Shown here: piece by piece, positions 1 to 10,093 of the stretch
Numbering within the stretch: position 1 is the stretch's first letter
Layout: every line of letters starts with the position of its first letter
Source: Gallionellaceae bacterium
GTDB taxonomy: Bacteria > Pseudomonadota > Gammaproteobacteria > Burkholderiales > Thiobacillaceae
Direction of reading: 5' to 3'
DNA: 64,000 bases
NCBI GenBank assembly: GCA_028714875.1
Contig: JAQTLN010000016.1
Coordinates: 1-64,000 of the forward strand
Notes under the pieces: generated by a model
What the model was told of the DNA's origin: nothing
What the model saw: only the letters and a program-made list of their open reading frames with translations
Databases searched by the model: none
Position numbers and translations under genes: made by a program

Positions 1-5
1 GGGGT

Positions 6-66
6 CGTGGTGGTTGTGGACAATTCCCCGGCAAACCCCGCCGAGGAATTGTCCACAACCACCACG
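6..66. repeat. Perfect 22-bp inverted repeat (hairpin)
   Basis: The arms at 6-27 and 45-66 are exact reverse complements around a 17-nt loop. The arm reads CGTGGTGGTTGTGGACAATT... No T-run follows directly, so it is either a bidirectional hairpin for a gene to the left of the window or a REP-like palindrome. It does not resemble the G5/C5 repeats that follow it. Confidence 0.85.
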
Positions 67-111
67 GCACATATTCAGTTTGAAGAAATTCGATGGAAAA
101 GAAACATACAA

Positions 112-826
112 GGGGGATTTAGCGACGCTTGCCTGAGCAACCACCTCAGAAATCCCCCCTGCCCCCCTTTGGTAAAGGGGGGAGCCGCTTTGCCCAACGC
201 GTCTGTTTTCCAAGGCGCGGTTCGCTTGGGCGGGCGATGGGGGTGAAGGTGCCAAGGTGCGTGGCTTCCCCCTTTTTCAAAGGGGGAATGAGGGGGATTT
301 AGCGACGCTTGCCTGAGCAACCGCCTCAGAAATCCCCCCTGCCCCCCTTTGATAAAGGGGGGAGCCGCTTTGCCTAACGCGTCTGTTTTCCAAGGCGCTG
401 TTCGCTTGGGCGGGCGATAGGGGTGAAGGTGCCAAGGTGCGTGGCTTCCCCCTTTTTCAAAGGGGGAATGAGGGGGATTTAGCGACGCTTGCCTGAGCAA
501 CCGCCTCAGAAATCCCCCCTGCCCCCCTTTGGTAAAGGGGGGAGCCGCTTTGCCCAACGCGTCTGTTTTCCAAGGCGCTGTTAGCTTGGGCGGGCGATAG
601 GGGTGAAGGTGCCAAGGTGCGTGGCCTCCCCCTTTTTCAAAGGGGGAATGAGGGGGATTTAGCGACGCTTGCCTGAGCAACCGCCTCAGAAATCCCCCCT
701 GCCCCCCTTTGGTAAAGGGGGGAGCCGCTTTGCCCAACGCGTCTGTTTTCCAAGGCGCTGTTCGCTTGGGCGGGCGATAGGGGTGAAGGTGCCAAGGTGC
801 GTGGCTTCCCCCTTTTTCAAAGGGGG
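112..826. repeat. Four tandem copies of a 180-bp repeat
   Basis: The motif GGGGGATTTAGCGACG begins at 112, 292, 472 and 652, giving an exact 180-bp period with only a few substitutions between copies. The fourth copy is about 5 bp shorter, and a partial fifth begins near 827. Each unit contains three small hairpins: A (GGGGGATTT...AAATCCCCC), B (CCCCCCTTTGGTAAAGGGGG) and C (CCCCCTTTTTCAAAGGGGG). A spacer of about 85 bp contains CAACGCGTCTGTTTTCC. Because 180 is divisible by three, the array opens a long minus-strand ORF with a 60-residue period, which I regard as non-coding. Confidence 0.95.
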
Positions 827-960
827 GGGGGATTTAGCGACGCTTGCCTGAGCAACCGCCTCAGAAATCCCCCTGCCCCCCCCTTTGAAAAAGGGGGGAA
901 CTACCGCACCAAGCGCATCACCAGCTAAAAGGAAAAGAGCCTTTGGGAAAGGGGGCCGCG
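827..960 (+). repeat. MITE-like G5/C5 palindromic element, copy 1
   Basis: It contains hairpin A, hairpin B (CCCCCTTTGAAAAAGGGGGG) and a tail GAACTACCGCACCAAGCGCATCA followed by AAAAGAGCCTTTGGG. The same A-B-tail order recurs inverted at 4922-5048 and direct at 9896-10044. It sits directly 3' of the GGDEF/EAL gene. Confidence 0.8.
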
Positions 961-985
961 GCGCCACATCCCACGGACTGTATCG

Positions 986-3900
986 CTACTCCGAAGCCGC
1001 CGGCCCAGCCTGAAAAATCGGCAACAGCTTCTCCAGTTCCTCGGCCGGAATCGGCCGGCTGAACAGGTATCCCTGGTAGGCATCGCAGCCCATGGCGCCG
1101 AGGATTTCCAACTGCTGTCGCGTTTCCACGCCCTCCGCCAGCACCTCCAGGCGCAGGTTGCGCGCCATGGCGATGATGGTGGCGGCGATCTCGCGGTCGT
1201 TGGGGTCGTCGGCGAGGCCGTCGACGAAACCGCGGTCGATCTTGAGTTTGTCGATGGGGAAACGCTTGAGATAGGCCAGCGAGGAATAGCCGGTGCCGAA
1301 GTCGTCGATGGCCAGGCGCACGCCCAGCGCCTTGAGGGCATCCAGGGTGGCGATGGCCTGGTCCGCTTGCCCCATGATGACGCTCTCGGTCAGTTCCAGT
1401 TCCAGGTAACTCGCCGGCAGGCCGGTATCAAGCAGCACCGCGCGCACCAGTTCCACCATGTCCACGGCCTGGAACTGGCGTCCCGACAGGTTCACCGCCA
1501 TGACCAGCGGCGGCAGGCCGGTATCGAGCCAGGTACGCGCCTGGGCGCAGGCGGTACGCAATACCCATTCTCCCAGGGGCACGATCAGGCCGGTTTCCTC
1601 GGCGATGGGGATGAACTTGTCCGGCGGCACCAGTGCTTCGCCCGGTGGTTGCCAGCGCACCAGGGCCTCGACGCCGAAGATCTGGCCGCTGTGGGCTTCG
1701 ATCAGCGGCTGGTAATGCAGCACGAATTCGTCGCGCTCCAGGGCATGGCGCAGATGGGTTTCCAGGGATAGCCGTTCGCTGGCGGCGGTGCTCAGGGCTT
1801 CGGTATGGAAGCTGTAAGTGTTGCGGCCCCGCTGTTTGGCCTGATACATGGCCACGTCGGCATGCTGAATCAGTTCCGTGACCGTCTCGGCGTCGTCCGG
1901 GAACAGGCTGATGCCGATGCTGACGCCGACGAACACCTCATGCCCGCTGGGCAGATTGAACGGCACCACGAGCTGGTCGATAAGGGATTGCGCCACGGCG
2001 GCGGCATGTTCCGGTTGCGCCACGAACTCCAGCACCAGCAGAAACTCGTCGCCGCCCAGCCGCGCCAGCGTGTCTTCCTCACGCAAACGGCTACTCAGGC
2101 GTCGCGCCAGGGCCGCGAGCAGTTCGTCGCCGATCGGGTGGCCGAGGCTGTCGTTGACCGTCTTGAAACGGTCGAGGTCGATGTAGAGCGCCGCGACCCG
2201 GTAGTCGTGGCGCTCGGCGCGTTCGATGGCGTGTTGCAGGCGCGATTGCACCAGCAGCCGGTTGGGCAGATCGGTGAGCGGGTCGTAGTGCGCCAGGTGG
2301 TCGAGCCGTTCCTCGGACTGGCGAATCTGGCTCATGTCGGTGAATACACCGACGTAGTTGCATGCTTCGCCCCATTCGTCGCGCACCGTGCTGATGGAGA
2401 GCCATTGTGGGTAGATCTCGCCATTCTTGCGCCGGTTCCAGATCTCACCCTGCCAGTGGCCGGTCTCGCTGACGCTGGCCCACAGCGCCTGGTAGAAGGC
2501 GCGGTCGTGGCGGCCGGATTGCAGAATGCTGGGATTGTTGCCCAGCACCTCCGCCTCGCTGTAGCCGGTGATCTCGCTGTAGGCGCGGTTGATGGCGACG
2601 ATGCGCGGGCCGAGATCGGTGATCAGCACGCCGTCGCGGGTGCTCTCGAACACGGCGGCGGACTGGCGCAGGGCCTCGCCGGCGCGCACTTTCTGCACCG
2701 CGAGACTGGTGATGCGGGCGAATTCTTCGATCAATTCCAGATCGGCGGGCGCCGGTGCGCGTGGCGCGTCGTAATAGATGCCGAAGGTGCCCAGCACGCG
2801 TCCCGTCTCGTCCTTGAACGGCACCGACCAACAGGCATGCAGGCCGGCGCGTTGGGTCACCTCCAGATAGGGTGCCCAGTACGGGTGGCTGTCGATGTCG
2901 GTGACGATGACCGCTTCGCCCAGCCAGGCCGCCGTGCCGCAGGAACCACGCCCCTCGCCGGGCTCCAGGCCTTCAACCGCCGCGTTGTAGAAGTCCGGCA
3001 GACTGGGCGCGGCGCCATTGCTCAAGAGGCCGCTGCGCGGGTCGATCAGCAGGATGGAGACGCGCATGTCCGGGCCGATGGCCTCCAGGCGGCGCGCGAT
3101 GTCGTCCAGGATGCCCGGCAGCGGCCGATTGGCGACGATCTGATCGAGCACCGCGTTGCGCGTCAGTTGCACCGACTCGGTCCGCTTGCGTTCGTTGATG
3201 TCGAGCCAGGCGCCCACGACTTCCAGCGGCCGGCCTTGCTCGTCACGCAGCAACCGTTGGTCGTCGCGGACCCAGAGGTAGCGGCCATCCCGGTGCTGAA
3301 AACGATATTCGTGGGCGTACTCGCCCTGCGTGAACAGGATGGTTTTGCCGGCCGCCGCCGCGTCACGGTCGTCCGGATGCACGTGCGACCACCACCAATG
3401 CGGCGCCAATGCCTCCGCCGGCGTGTAACCCAGCAGGCTTGCCATGTTTTCGCTCACCCAGGTCGCGCGCAGGTTCTCGCCCGCGACGCGCAGGCTGTAA
3501 AGAATGCTGGGGCTGGTGGCGAGCAGATGGGAAAGGCGTTGGCTGGCCTCGCGCAGGCTGGCCCGTTCACGCGCCAATTCCGCCTGGCGCTGCACCTTTT
3601 CCAGAGTCGCGGCGAGCTCGTAGAGATAGCCTTCGTGCTTGGCCAGATAGTCGTCGACCCCCAGATGCAGGGCGCGCGCGGCCACTTCCTCGCTGCCGTG
3701 CCCGGTGATCAGGACGATGGGCAAATCCAGGCCGCGTTCCTCGCGCAGCACCTTGGTCAATTCCAGGCCATCCATGCCCGGCAGGCGGTAATCGACCAGC
3801 AGCAGGTCGAAATCGGCGGCTTCCGCGAGTGATTGCGGCAGCCGCGCCAGGGCTTCATGGGCGCTGGTCACCGTGGTCAGGCGGATGTGCGGCGCGTGTT

Positions 3901-4363
3901 GCGCCAGATGGCGGCGCATCAGGTCCACATCGAACACGTTGTGTTCGGCATAGAGCACGCGCAATACCCGGCTTCTACGCAGCGTGGATTCGTGGAAACG
4001 GGCGAGCGCGGCATTCAGCGTGCGCGGCAGGCGCTCCAGGTAATCGCCGCGCTTGACCAGATAATCGTCCGCCCCGGCCTTGAGCGCGGCGATGGCGGCG
4101 TCCTGGTCGCCGGAGCCGGTGAGGATGACCACCGCCATCGGCAGGGCCTGGCCGCGCACATAAGCCAGTGCCTCCAGGCCGGAGCCATCCGGCAGGGAAA
4201 GGTCGGAGAGCAGGAGATCGTGGCGCTCCACCTCGGCCAGGCAAGCCAGCCCGTCGCGCAACGTGGGCGCCACCACCAGTTCGATTTCCGGCGCCAGTCG
4301 CGCCAGCGCGTGGCGCGCCAGATCGGCATCGCTGGTGGAGTCTTCGATATAGAGAACCCGCAT
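986..4363 (-). CDS. REC-REC-PAS-GAF-PAS-GGDEF-EAL signalling protein
   Basis: This cytoplasmic c-di-GMP turnover protein of about 1125 aa has no membrane segment. Visible order: REC1 (MRVLYIEDSTSDADL, acceptor in LLLSDLSLPDGSG), REC2 (VLRVLYAEH, acceptor in LLLVDYRLPGMDG), PAS near 280-400, GAF near 420-560, PAS near 580-690, GGDEF near 700-860 and EAL near 870-1110. The GGDEF signature is intact (LARLGGDEF) with an RxxD I-site-like REED five residues upstream. The EAL motif (GVEALVRW) and DDFGTGYSS are also present, so both activities are possible. I chose the internal ATG at 4363 because GAGGT lies about 8 nt upstream; the track start at 4399 lies inside the preceding gene. It is 5 bp downstream of the single-domain response regulator and surely cotranscribed with it. 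Confidence 0.9.
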   Translation of the reverse strand: MRVLYIEDSTSDADLARHALARLAPEIELVVAPTLRDGLACLAEVERHDLLLSDLSLPDGSGLEALAYVRGQALPMAVVILTGSGDQDAAIAALKAGADDYLVKRGDYLERLPRTLNAALARFHESTLRRSRVLRVLYAEHNVFDVDLMRRHLAQHAPHIRLTTVTSAHEALARLPQSLAEAADFDLLLVDYRLPGMDGLELTKVLREERGLDLPIVLITGHGSEEVAARALHLGVDDYLAKHEGYLYELAATLEKVQRQAELARERASLREASQRLSHLLATSPSILYSLRVAGENLRATWVSENMASLLGYTPAEALAPHWWWSHVHPDDRDAAAAGKTILFTQGEYAHEYRFQHRDGRYLWVRDDQRLLRDEQGRPLEVVGAWLDINERKRTESVQLTRNAVLDQIVANRPLPGILDDIARRLEAIGPDMRVSILLIDPRSGLLSNGAAPSLPDFYNAAVEGLEPGEGRGSCGTAAWLGEAVIVTDIDSHPYWAPYLEVTQRAGLHACWSVPFKDETGRVLGTFGIYYDAPRAPAPADLELIEEFARITSLAVQKVRAGEALRQSAAVFESTRDGVLITDLGPRIVAINRAYSEITGYSEAEVLGNNPSILQSGRHDRAFYQALWASVSETGHWQGEIWNRRKNGEIYPQWLSISTVRDEWGEACNYVGVFTDMSQIRQSEERLDHLAHYDPLTDLPNRLLVQSRLQHAIERAERHDYRVAALYIDLDRFKTVNDSLGHPIGDELLAALARRLSSRLREEDTLARLGGDEFLLVLEFVAQPEHAAAVAQSLIDQLVVPFNLPSGHEVFVGVSIGISLFPDDAETVTELIQHADVAMYQAKQRGRNTYSFHTEALSTAASERLSLETHLRHALERDEFVLHYQPLIEAHSGQIFGVEALVRWQPPGEALVPPDKFIPIAEETGLIVPLGEWVLRTACAQARTWLDTGLPPLVMAVNLSGRQFQAVDMVELVRAVLLDTGLPASYLELELTESVIMGQADQAIATLDALKALGVRLAIDDFGTGYSSLAYLKRFPIDKLKIDRGFVDGLADDPNDREIAATIIAMARNLRLEVLAEGVETRQQLEILGAMGCDAYQGYLFSRPIPAEELEKLLPIFQAGPAASE

Positions 4364-4368
4364 GTCGC

Positions 4369-4803
4369 TTACCTCGGCCGCTCGTTGGTCACGCACCAAT
4401 ACAGTTCGATCCGTTGCGCCACCTCCATGAAGTTGTCGAAATCCACCGGCTTGACGATGTAGGAATTGGCGCCGAGGCGGTAGGCGGCTTGGATGTCGTG
4501 GTCTTCCTTCGAGGTGGTCAGGATCACCACCGGAATGTGCCGCGACACCGGATGGGCCTTGAGTTCGCGCAGCACGGTGAGGCCATCCACACGCGGCATG
4601 TTGAGATCGAGCAGGATCACCGCCGGCAGCGCTTCACCCGCTTCCCAGCGTGGCACCCAGGCCAGCGCCTCCTCGCCGTCGCGCGCCACCAGCACCGGGT
4701 TGGTGAGTTTGCGGCGGGCGAAGGCGCGCAGGGTGAGATCGACATCCACCGGGTTGTCTTCCACGAGCAGGATGGGGGGGTGAGCGTAGGCGGGGGTCAT
4801 CAT
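4369..4803 (-). CDS. Rcp1-type single-domain response regulator
   Basis: This 144-aa protein is a stand-alone receiver domain: ILLVEDNPVDVDLTLRAF, acceptor Asp in VILLDLNMPRVDG, the Thr in VVILTTSKED and the Lys in IVKPVDF. The C-terminal YWCVTNE ending is typical of the Rcp1 family, whose members pair with phytochrome-like kinases. I chose ATG 4803 over the track start 4887 because GGAG precedes it by about 6 nt and the upstream residues do not look like a receiver. It is the first gene of the operon with the REC-REC-GGDEF-EAL protein, so it probably relays phosphoryl signal to c-di-GMP output or competes for the same kinase. Confidence 0.88.
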   Translation of the reverse strand: MMTPAYAHPPILLVEDNPVDVDLTLRAFARRKLTNPVLVARDGEEALAWVPRWEAGEALPAVILLDLNMPRVDGLTVLRELKAHPVSRHIPVVILTTSKEDHDIQAAYRLGANSYIVKPVDFDNFMEVAQRIELYWCVTNERPR

Positions 4804-4921
4804 GTTCAGCTCCACGGTGAAATTCGCCCAGGCCGCCGCGTGGCGGTCGCTCGACGTCGGGCAAGCGCGCAGGTTACACCCGGCCAAACGTGTTTGGCTC
4901 GTGACGCCGGCTTACGAGGCT

Positions 4922-5048
4922 CCCCCCTTTGGGAAGGCTCTATTACCGTTACCTGGTGATGCGGTTGGCGCGGTGGTTCCCCCCTTTTTCAAAGGGGGGT
5001 TAGGGGGGATTTCTGAGACGGCCGCACAGGCAAACGTTACTAAATCCC
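4922..5048 (-). repeat. MITE-like G5/C5 palindromic element, copy 2 (inverted)
   Basis: This is the reverse complement of the 827-960 element: a tail with CTGGTGATGCGGTTGGCGCG, then hairpin B (CCCCCCTTTTTCAAAGGGGG), then hairpin A reversed (GGGGGGATTTCTGAGACGG). Copies 1 and 2 therefore form long inverted repeats around the response regulator/GGDEF-EAL operon. The rest of the 4804-5294 gap holds a further small hairpin and no recognisable gene. Confidence 0.8.
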
Positions 5049-5073
5049 TGCTTATACCCTTCGGTACCTCGTT

Positions 5074-5092
5074 CCCCCTTTGGGAAAGGGGG
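5074..5092. repeat. G5/C5 short hairpin
   Basis: CCCCCTTTGGGAAAGGGGG is a perfect 8-bp-arm palindrome of the same family as hairpin B of the larger elements. It stands alone in the gap before the first hybrid kinase. Confidence 0.7.
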
Positions 5093-5294
5093 AGCGGGCT
5101 CCACGCGGTTCCGGTACCCACACCCCCCTGGCGGCGCTTCATTCAAGATTTCTCCAGGGGGGTCGATAACCCGACGACATTCACTGCCGGGATTGTCGCG
5201 GCCATGCCGAATAGTCAAAGCGTCACCCTCGTTTTCATCGTCGAATCGTTCGAGAAACTCGCGGCACCCGGTTTCCGTGGCGAGCCTGTTGGCG

Positions 5295-8200
5295 ATGGCC
5301 GGCAAGATGCCTGATGCGCCCGCTGGCGACCCACTCCGGTTGCCCGCCATGAACTGGCCGCGCTGGTCGATCTATGTATTCGCGGTGGCGATTACCACGG
5401 CGATGCTGCTGCTCAGAATGACCCTGGCGCCGTCCTTCGGCGAGCGGCCGCTGCTGATTCTGCTCATGCTTCCCATCGTGCTCAGCGCACTGCTCGGCGG
5501 CATCGGGCCGGGGCTGCTCGCGACGTTCATCGCCGCCTGCGCTTCGGCCTGGTTCATCCCCCCGGTCGCTAAACTCGGGATCGAGGCCCGGCATGATCTG
5601 TTTCAGTGGGGCGCCCTCATCGTCAATGGCGTGCTCGTCAGCGCGCTGGCTGAATGGTTGCATCGCGTCCGTCGCCAGGTGGAGGTGGCCCGGTGCGCGC
5701 AGGCGGAACACTTGCGCACCCTGAACCTCATGGACGCCATCGCCGCCAGCTCCACCGATGCCATCTTCGCCAAGGACGCGGAGGGGCGTTTTCTGCTGTT
5801 CAACCGGGAGGCGGGGCGGGTGACCGGCCACCCGCCCGCGACAGTGCTCGGTCACGACTGCGCGATGCTTTTCCCTCCCGGACAAGCCGCCAAAATCATG
5901 CTCAACGACCAGTTGGTGATGGCGGAAAATCGCACCGTGACCTTTCAGGAGGAGCTTGTCACCACGGACGGCGAGCGCACCTTCCTGTCCACCAAGGGGC
6001 CGTTGCACGACGCTGATGGCAAGGTCGTCGGCCTGTTCGGCATCGCCCGCGACATCACTGAACTCAAACAAGTCGAAGCGGCGCTGCGGGAGAGTGAAGG
6101 GCGCTTCCGCGCGCTGGTGGAGGAGTCCCTGGCCGGCATCTACATCATCCAGGACGACCACTTCCGTTATGTCAATCCAGGTTTCGCCGCCCTCTTCGGC
6201 TATGACGCGCCGGAGGACTTGATCGACCGGGTGCCGGTCGCCGATCTGGTCAGCCCGGAAGACCGCGATTGGGTGGCCGAGTACCTCCGTCGCCGCCTCG
6301 AAGGCGAGATCGCGGATGCGCATTACACCTTTACCGGCCTGCGCCGCGATGGCCGCCGCGTCGATGTCGAGGTGCATGGCCGCGCCTTCGACTATCAGGG
6401 CCGCCCGGCGGTCATCGGTCTGATCCTGGACATTACCGAGCGCAAGCTGACTGAATTCAATCTCGCACGGGAGCGTGGTCTGCTCAAGACCCTGTTACAG
6501 ACCTTGCCGGATATCGTCTGGCTGAAGAACCCGGATGGCATCTATCTGGCGTGCAATCCTCGTTTCGAGCGTTTTGTCGGGGCCGGGGAGGCGGACATCC
6601 TCGGCAAGACCGATTACGACTTCGTGGACAAGGAATTGGCCGACCATTTCCGCGCCAAGGACCGTGCCGCCATCGCCGCCGGCAAACCCACCAGCAACGA
6701 AGAGGAAGTGACCTTCGCCGACGACGGCCACCGCGAACTGCTGGAAACCGTCAAAACCCCCATGTTCGATGCCGACGGGCGGCTCATCGGCGTCCTCGGC
6801 ATCGCCCGCGACATCACCGCCGCTCGCCAGGCGCGGGAGGCGCTGCGCAGGCAAGGCAAGCTGCTGGCCGAGTCGCAGCGCATCGCCCACATCGGCAGCT
6901 GGGAGGCCGAACTGCCGCTTAGCGTCATCACCTGGTCGGATGAGTTGTATCGACTCTATGGCGTCTCGCCCGAGTCTTTCGCACCCACGCCCGAGACGTT
7001 TATCCAGTTGATCCATCCGGATGACCGGCTTGCAATGCAGGTTTGGATACAAGCCTGTGTCGCCGGAGAACAGCCCGGCGACCTTGAATTTCGCGCGCTC
7101 CATCCCGACGGCGCGGTGCGCTTCATCAGCGGGCGCGGCGAACTGGTGCGCGACGCCGATGGCCGGCCGATCCGCATGGTCGGCACGGCGCAGGACATCA
7201 CCGCGCGCAAACTGGAACAGGAGGCGCTGCGCGAGAGCGAGGAGCGGCATCGGGCCGTGCTGACCGCCCTGGGCGAGGGGGTGTATGGCATGGACCGGGA
7301 GGGTCGCTGCACCTTCGTCAATAGCGCCGCTCTGGCCATGCTGGGCTTCAGCGAGGAAGAAATGCTGGGGCGGAACCAGCACGAGCTGTTCCACCATCAC
7401 CGCCCGGATGGTCGGCCCTACCCCAGTTCCGAATGCCCCATCTTCCTGACCTTGCGCGATGGCCAGGCGCGCAGCCGGGTGGAGTGGTTCATCCGCAAGG
7501 ACGGCACCCTGTTCCCCGTGGAAATGATCGCCACGCCGATGACGGAGGGCGGCGAACAAGTGGGCGCGGTGGTGTCGTTCCAGGACATCACCGTGCGTCT
7601 GGAGGCCGAGGATCAGGTTCGCAAGCTTTCGCTGGCCGTGGAGCAGAGCCCGGAAAGCATCGTCATCACCAACCTGAAAGCCGAGATCGAATATGTCAAC
7701 GAAACCTTCCTGCGCGCCACCGGCTATCGCCGCGAGGAGGTGATCGGGCAGAACCCGCGCCTGCTGCAATCCGGCAGAACCCCACGGGAAACCTACGTCG
7801 CGTTATGGCAGGCCATGGCCCAGGGCCACCCCTGGAAAGGCGAGTTCATCAACCGACGCAAGGATGGCGGTGAATATGTCGAGCTGGCCGTCATCACCCC
7901 CCTGCGCCAGGCGGATGGCCGCATCAGCCACTATGTGGCGGTACAGGAAGACATCACCGAGAAGAAGCGCATCGGCGTCGAGCTGGATCAGCATCGCCAC
8001 CATCTGGAAGGCCTGGTGGCGCAACGCACCGCCGAACTGACGGTCGCCAAGACTCAGGCGGAAGCGGCCAACCAGGCCAAGAGCGCCTTCCTGGCCAACA
8101 TGAGCCATGAAATCCGCACCCCCATGAACGCCATCCTCGGCCTCACCCATCTGCTGCAACGGGCGGGTGTGACCCCGGAGCAGGGCGATCGTCTCGGCAA

Positions 8201-9836
8201 GATCGACAGCGCCGCCCACCATCTACTCTCCGTCATCAACGACATCCTCGACCTGTCCAAGATCGAGGCCGGCAAGCTGCAACTGGAGCAGACCGATTTC
8301 GCCCTGGGCGCCGTGCTCGACCATGTCCGCTCGATGATTTCCGACGCGGCCCAGGCCAAGGGCTTGCGTGTGGAGGTGGATGGCGATGCCGTGCCGCTGT
8401 GGCTGCGCGGCGACCCCACCCGGCTACGCCAGGCCCTGCTCAATTACGCAGGTAACGCGATCAAGTTCACCGAACACGGCACGATTTTCCTGCGCGCCAA
8501 ACTCCTGGGAGAGAACGACGAAGAGCTCAGGGTGCGCTTCGAGGTTCAGGACACGGGTATCGGCATCGCCCCGGATGCCCTGCCCAGGCTGTTCGCCGCC
8601 TTTGAACAGTCTGATGTGTCCACCACGCGCAAGTACGGCGGCACCGGCCTGGGCCTGGCGATTACCCGCCACCTGGCGCGGAAGATGGGCGGTGACGCCG
8701 GGGTGGAGAGCGAAGCGGGCCAGGGCAGCACCTTCTGGTTCACGGTGCTTCTGGCGCGCGGCCACGGGGTCATGCCGAGCGTGGTCGCCGCCGAGCCGGA
8801 AGCCGAGGCCGAATTGTGCCGGCGCCATGCCGGCACCCGGTTGTTGCTGGCGGAAGACAACCTGATCAACCGCGAAGTGGCGCTGGAACTGCTGCATGCC
8901 GTGGGCCTCGCCGTGGACACCGCCGAGGATGGCCAGGTGGCGCTGGAGAAGGCGCGTGAAAACGACTACGCGCTGATTCTGATGGACGTGCAGATGCCGA
9001 ACATGGACGGCCTGGAAGCCACCCGCGCGATCCGCGCCCTGCCGGCCTGGCGCGACAAACCGATACTGGCGATGACCGCCAATGCCTTCGACGAGGATCG
9101 CCGCGCCTGCCTGGAAGCCGGCATGAACGATTTCGTCGCGAAGCCGGTGGACCCGGAGTCCTTGTTCGCCACGCTGTTGCAATGGCTGCCGGCGCGGCAA
9201 GCCGCCAACGCGCCGATCGCGCCGGCGAGCGGCGTGACGGCGCCGGCGAGCGCGGCCCTGGCGCGCTTCGCCACCCTGCCCGGCCTCGACCCGGCCAGGG
9301 GCCTGGCGCTACTGCGCGGCCAGGCGGACAAATACCTGCGTCTGCTGCGCCTGTTCGCCGAATCGCACGCCGGCGACATGGCACAACTGCGCGAACACCT
9401 GGCGGCCAGCCAGTTCGACGCGGCCCGCCATCTGGCGCACAGCCTCAAGGGGGTGGCCGCGACCCTGGGCGCGCATCATCTGGCGGACCAGATGGCGCGA
9501 CTGGAAACCGCCTTGAAACAGCCGGGAGGTGGCTGTGAAGGCTTGATCGACAACATCGAAGCGGGGCTTTCCACACTGGCGGCGGCGATTCTGGCCTTGC
9601 CGCAATGGCCAACCGAGGCAACGGCGCTATCCCTCAATCCCGGCCGCCTGGAACAGGTGATGGACGAACTGGAACACCTGCTGGCGCAAAGCGATGCCCA
9701 CGCCGGTCAACTGGCCGCTGACTCCACCGCTCAATTGCGCGCCGCGCTGGGCGACAGTTGCGACGAACTCCAGCGGCAGATCGAGCATTTCGACTACGAA
9801 ACCGCTTTGGCGACCCTGCGCGCGGCGCGTCAGTGA
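5295..9836 (+). CDS. Membrane hybrid histidine kinase: 4TM-PASx6-HisKA-HATPase-REC-Hpt
   Basis: A sensor kinase of about 1513 aa with a complete internal phosphorelay. The N-terminus has about four membrane segments resembling the KdpD-like DUF4118 module. Six PAS modules follow, each ending in a DIT-type motif ([48 protein letters not shown]). Then come HisKA ([11 protein letters not shown]), HATPase ([20 protein letters not shown]), REC (acceptor in [13 protein letters not shown]) and Hpt (phospho-His in [13 protein letters not shown]). The start is uncertain: ATGs at 5193, 5295, 5307 and 5349 all lack a clear Shine-Dalgarno. Those at 5295 and 5349 are the most plausible because the 5193 extension is not domain-like. 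From the last PAS onward it is nearly the same protein as the kinase at 14420-18304. Confidence 0.88.
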   Translation: MAGKMPDAPAGDPLRLPAMNWPRWSIYVFAVAITTAMLLLRMTLAPSFGERPLLILLMLPIVLSALLGGIGPGLLATFIAACASAWFIPPVAKLGIEARHDLFQWGALIVNGVLVSALAEWLHRVRRQVEVARCAQAEHLRTLNLMDAIAASSTDAIFAKDAEGRFLLFNREAGRVTGHPPATVLGHDCAMLFPPGQAAKIMLNDQLVMAENRTVTFQEELVTTDGERTFLSTKGPLHDADGKVVGLFGIARDITELKQVEAALRESEGRFRALVEESLAGIYIIQDDHFRYVNPGFAALFGYDAPEDLIDRVPVADLVSPEDRDWVAEYLRRRLEGEIADAHYTFTGLRRDGRRVDVEVHGRAFDYQGRPAVIGLILDITERKLTEFNLARERGLLKTLLQTLPDIVWLKNPDGIYLACNPRFERFVGAGEADILGKTDYDFVDKELADHFRAKDRAAIAAGKPTSNEEEVTFADDGHRELLETVKTPMFDADGRLIGVLGIARDITAARQAREALRRQGKLLAESQRIAHIGSWEAELPLSVITWSDELYRLYGVSPESFAPTPETFIQLIHPDDRLAMQVWIQACVAGEQPGDLEFRALHPDGAVRFISGRGELVRDADGRPIRMVGTAQDITARKLEQEALRESEERHRAVLTALGEGVYGMDREGRCTFVNSAALAMLGFSEEEMLGRNQHELFHHHRPDGRPYPSSECPIFLTLRDGQARSRVEWFIRKDGTLFPVEMIATPMTEGGEQVGAVVSFQDITVRLEAEDQVRKLSLAVEQSPESIVITNLKAEIEYVNETFLRATGYRREEVIGQNPRLLQSGRTPRETYVALWQAMAQGHPWKGEFINRRKDGGEYVELAVITPLRQADGRISHYVAVQEDITEKKRIGVELDQHRHHLEGLVAQRTAELTVAKTQAEAANQAKSAFLANMSHEIRTPMNAILGLTHLLQRAGVTPEQGDRLGKIDSAAHHLLSVINDILDLSKIEAGKLQLEQTDFALGAVLDHVRSMISDAAQAKGLRVEVDGDAVPLWLRGDPTRLRQALLNYAGNAIKFTEHGTIFLRAKLLGENDEELRVRFEVQDTGIGIAPDALPRLFAAFEQSDVSTTRKYGGTGLGLAITRHLARKMGGDAGVESEAGQGSTFWFTVLLARGHGVMPSVVAAEPEAEAELCRRHAGTRLLLAEDNLINREVALELLHAVGLAVDTAEDGQVALEKARENDYALILMDVQMPNMDGLEATRAIRALPAWRDKPILAMTANAFDEDRRACLEAGMNDFVAKPVDPESLFATLLQWLPARQAANAPIAPASGVTAPASAALARFATLPGLDPARGLALLRGQADKYLRLLRLFAESHAGDMAQLREHLAASQFDAARHLAHSLKGVAATLGAHHLADQMARLETALKQPGGGCEGLIDNIEAGLSTLAAAILALPQWPTEATALSLNPGRLEQVMDELEHLLAQSDAHAGQLAADSTAQLRAALGDSCDELQRQIEHFDYETALATLRAARQ

Positions 9837-9895
9837 CCTGGCGGCAGGTTGAGGAAATGCCGATTGATTCCCCATCCGTCTTGGCGCGGTGGCAT

Positions 9896-10044
9896 CCCCC
9901 TTTCTCAAAGGGGGAATGAGGGGGATTGAGCGACGTTTGCCTGAGCGGCCGTCTCAGAAATCCCCCCTAACCCCCCTTTGAAAAAGGGGGGAACCACCGC
10001 ACCAACCGCATCAGCAAGCAACGAGAAAAGCACCTTACTTAAAG
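9896..10044 (+). repeat. MITE-like G5/C5 palindromic element, copy 3
   Basis: The order is hairpin C (CCCCCTTTCTCAAAGGGGG), AATGA, hairpin A (GGGGGATTGAGCGACGTTTG...AAATCCCCC), then B (CCCCCCTTTGAAAAAGGGGG) and the tail GAACCACCGCACCAACCGCATCA. It has the same orientation as copy 1 and fills most of the gap between the first hybrid kinase and the solute-binding PAS sensor. Confidence 0.8.
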
Positions 10045-10093
10045 GTTTACGAATCCAGGTCGATATGTCTTCGCTATTCACCGCGGGGTTTAT

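Noticed and set aside
75-737. 220-aa minus-strand ORF with a 60-residue repeat (PPFTKGGQGGF)
   Set aside because: It is the translation of the 180-bp tandem palindromic repeat, whose period is divisible by three; there is no ribosome site and no protein-like composition.
112-826. CRISPR array
   Set aside because: Repeats are 180 bp, nearly identical throughout with no unique spacers, and no cas gene is nearby.
1805-3832. 675-aa plus-strand ORF opposite the GGDEF/EAL protein
   Set aside because: Antisense shadow of a high-GC gene; His/Gln/Arg/Val-rich with no domain.
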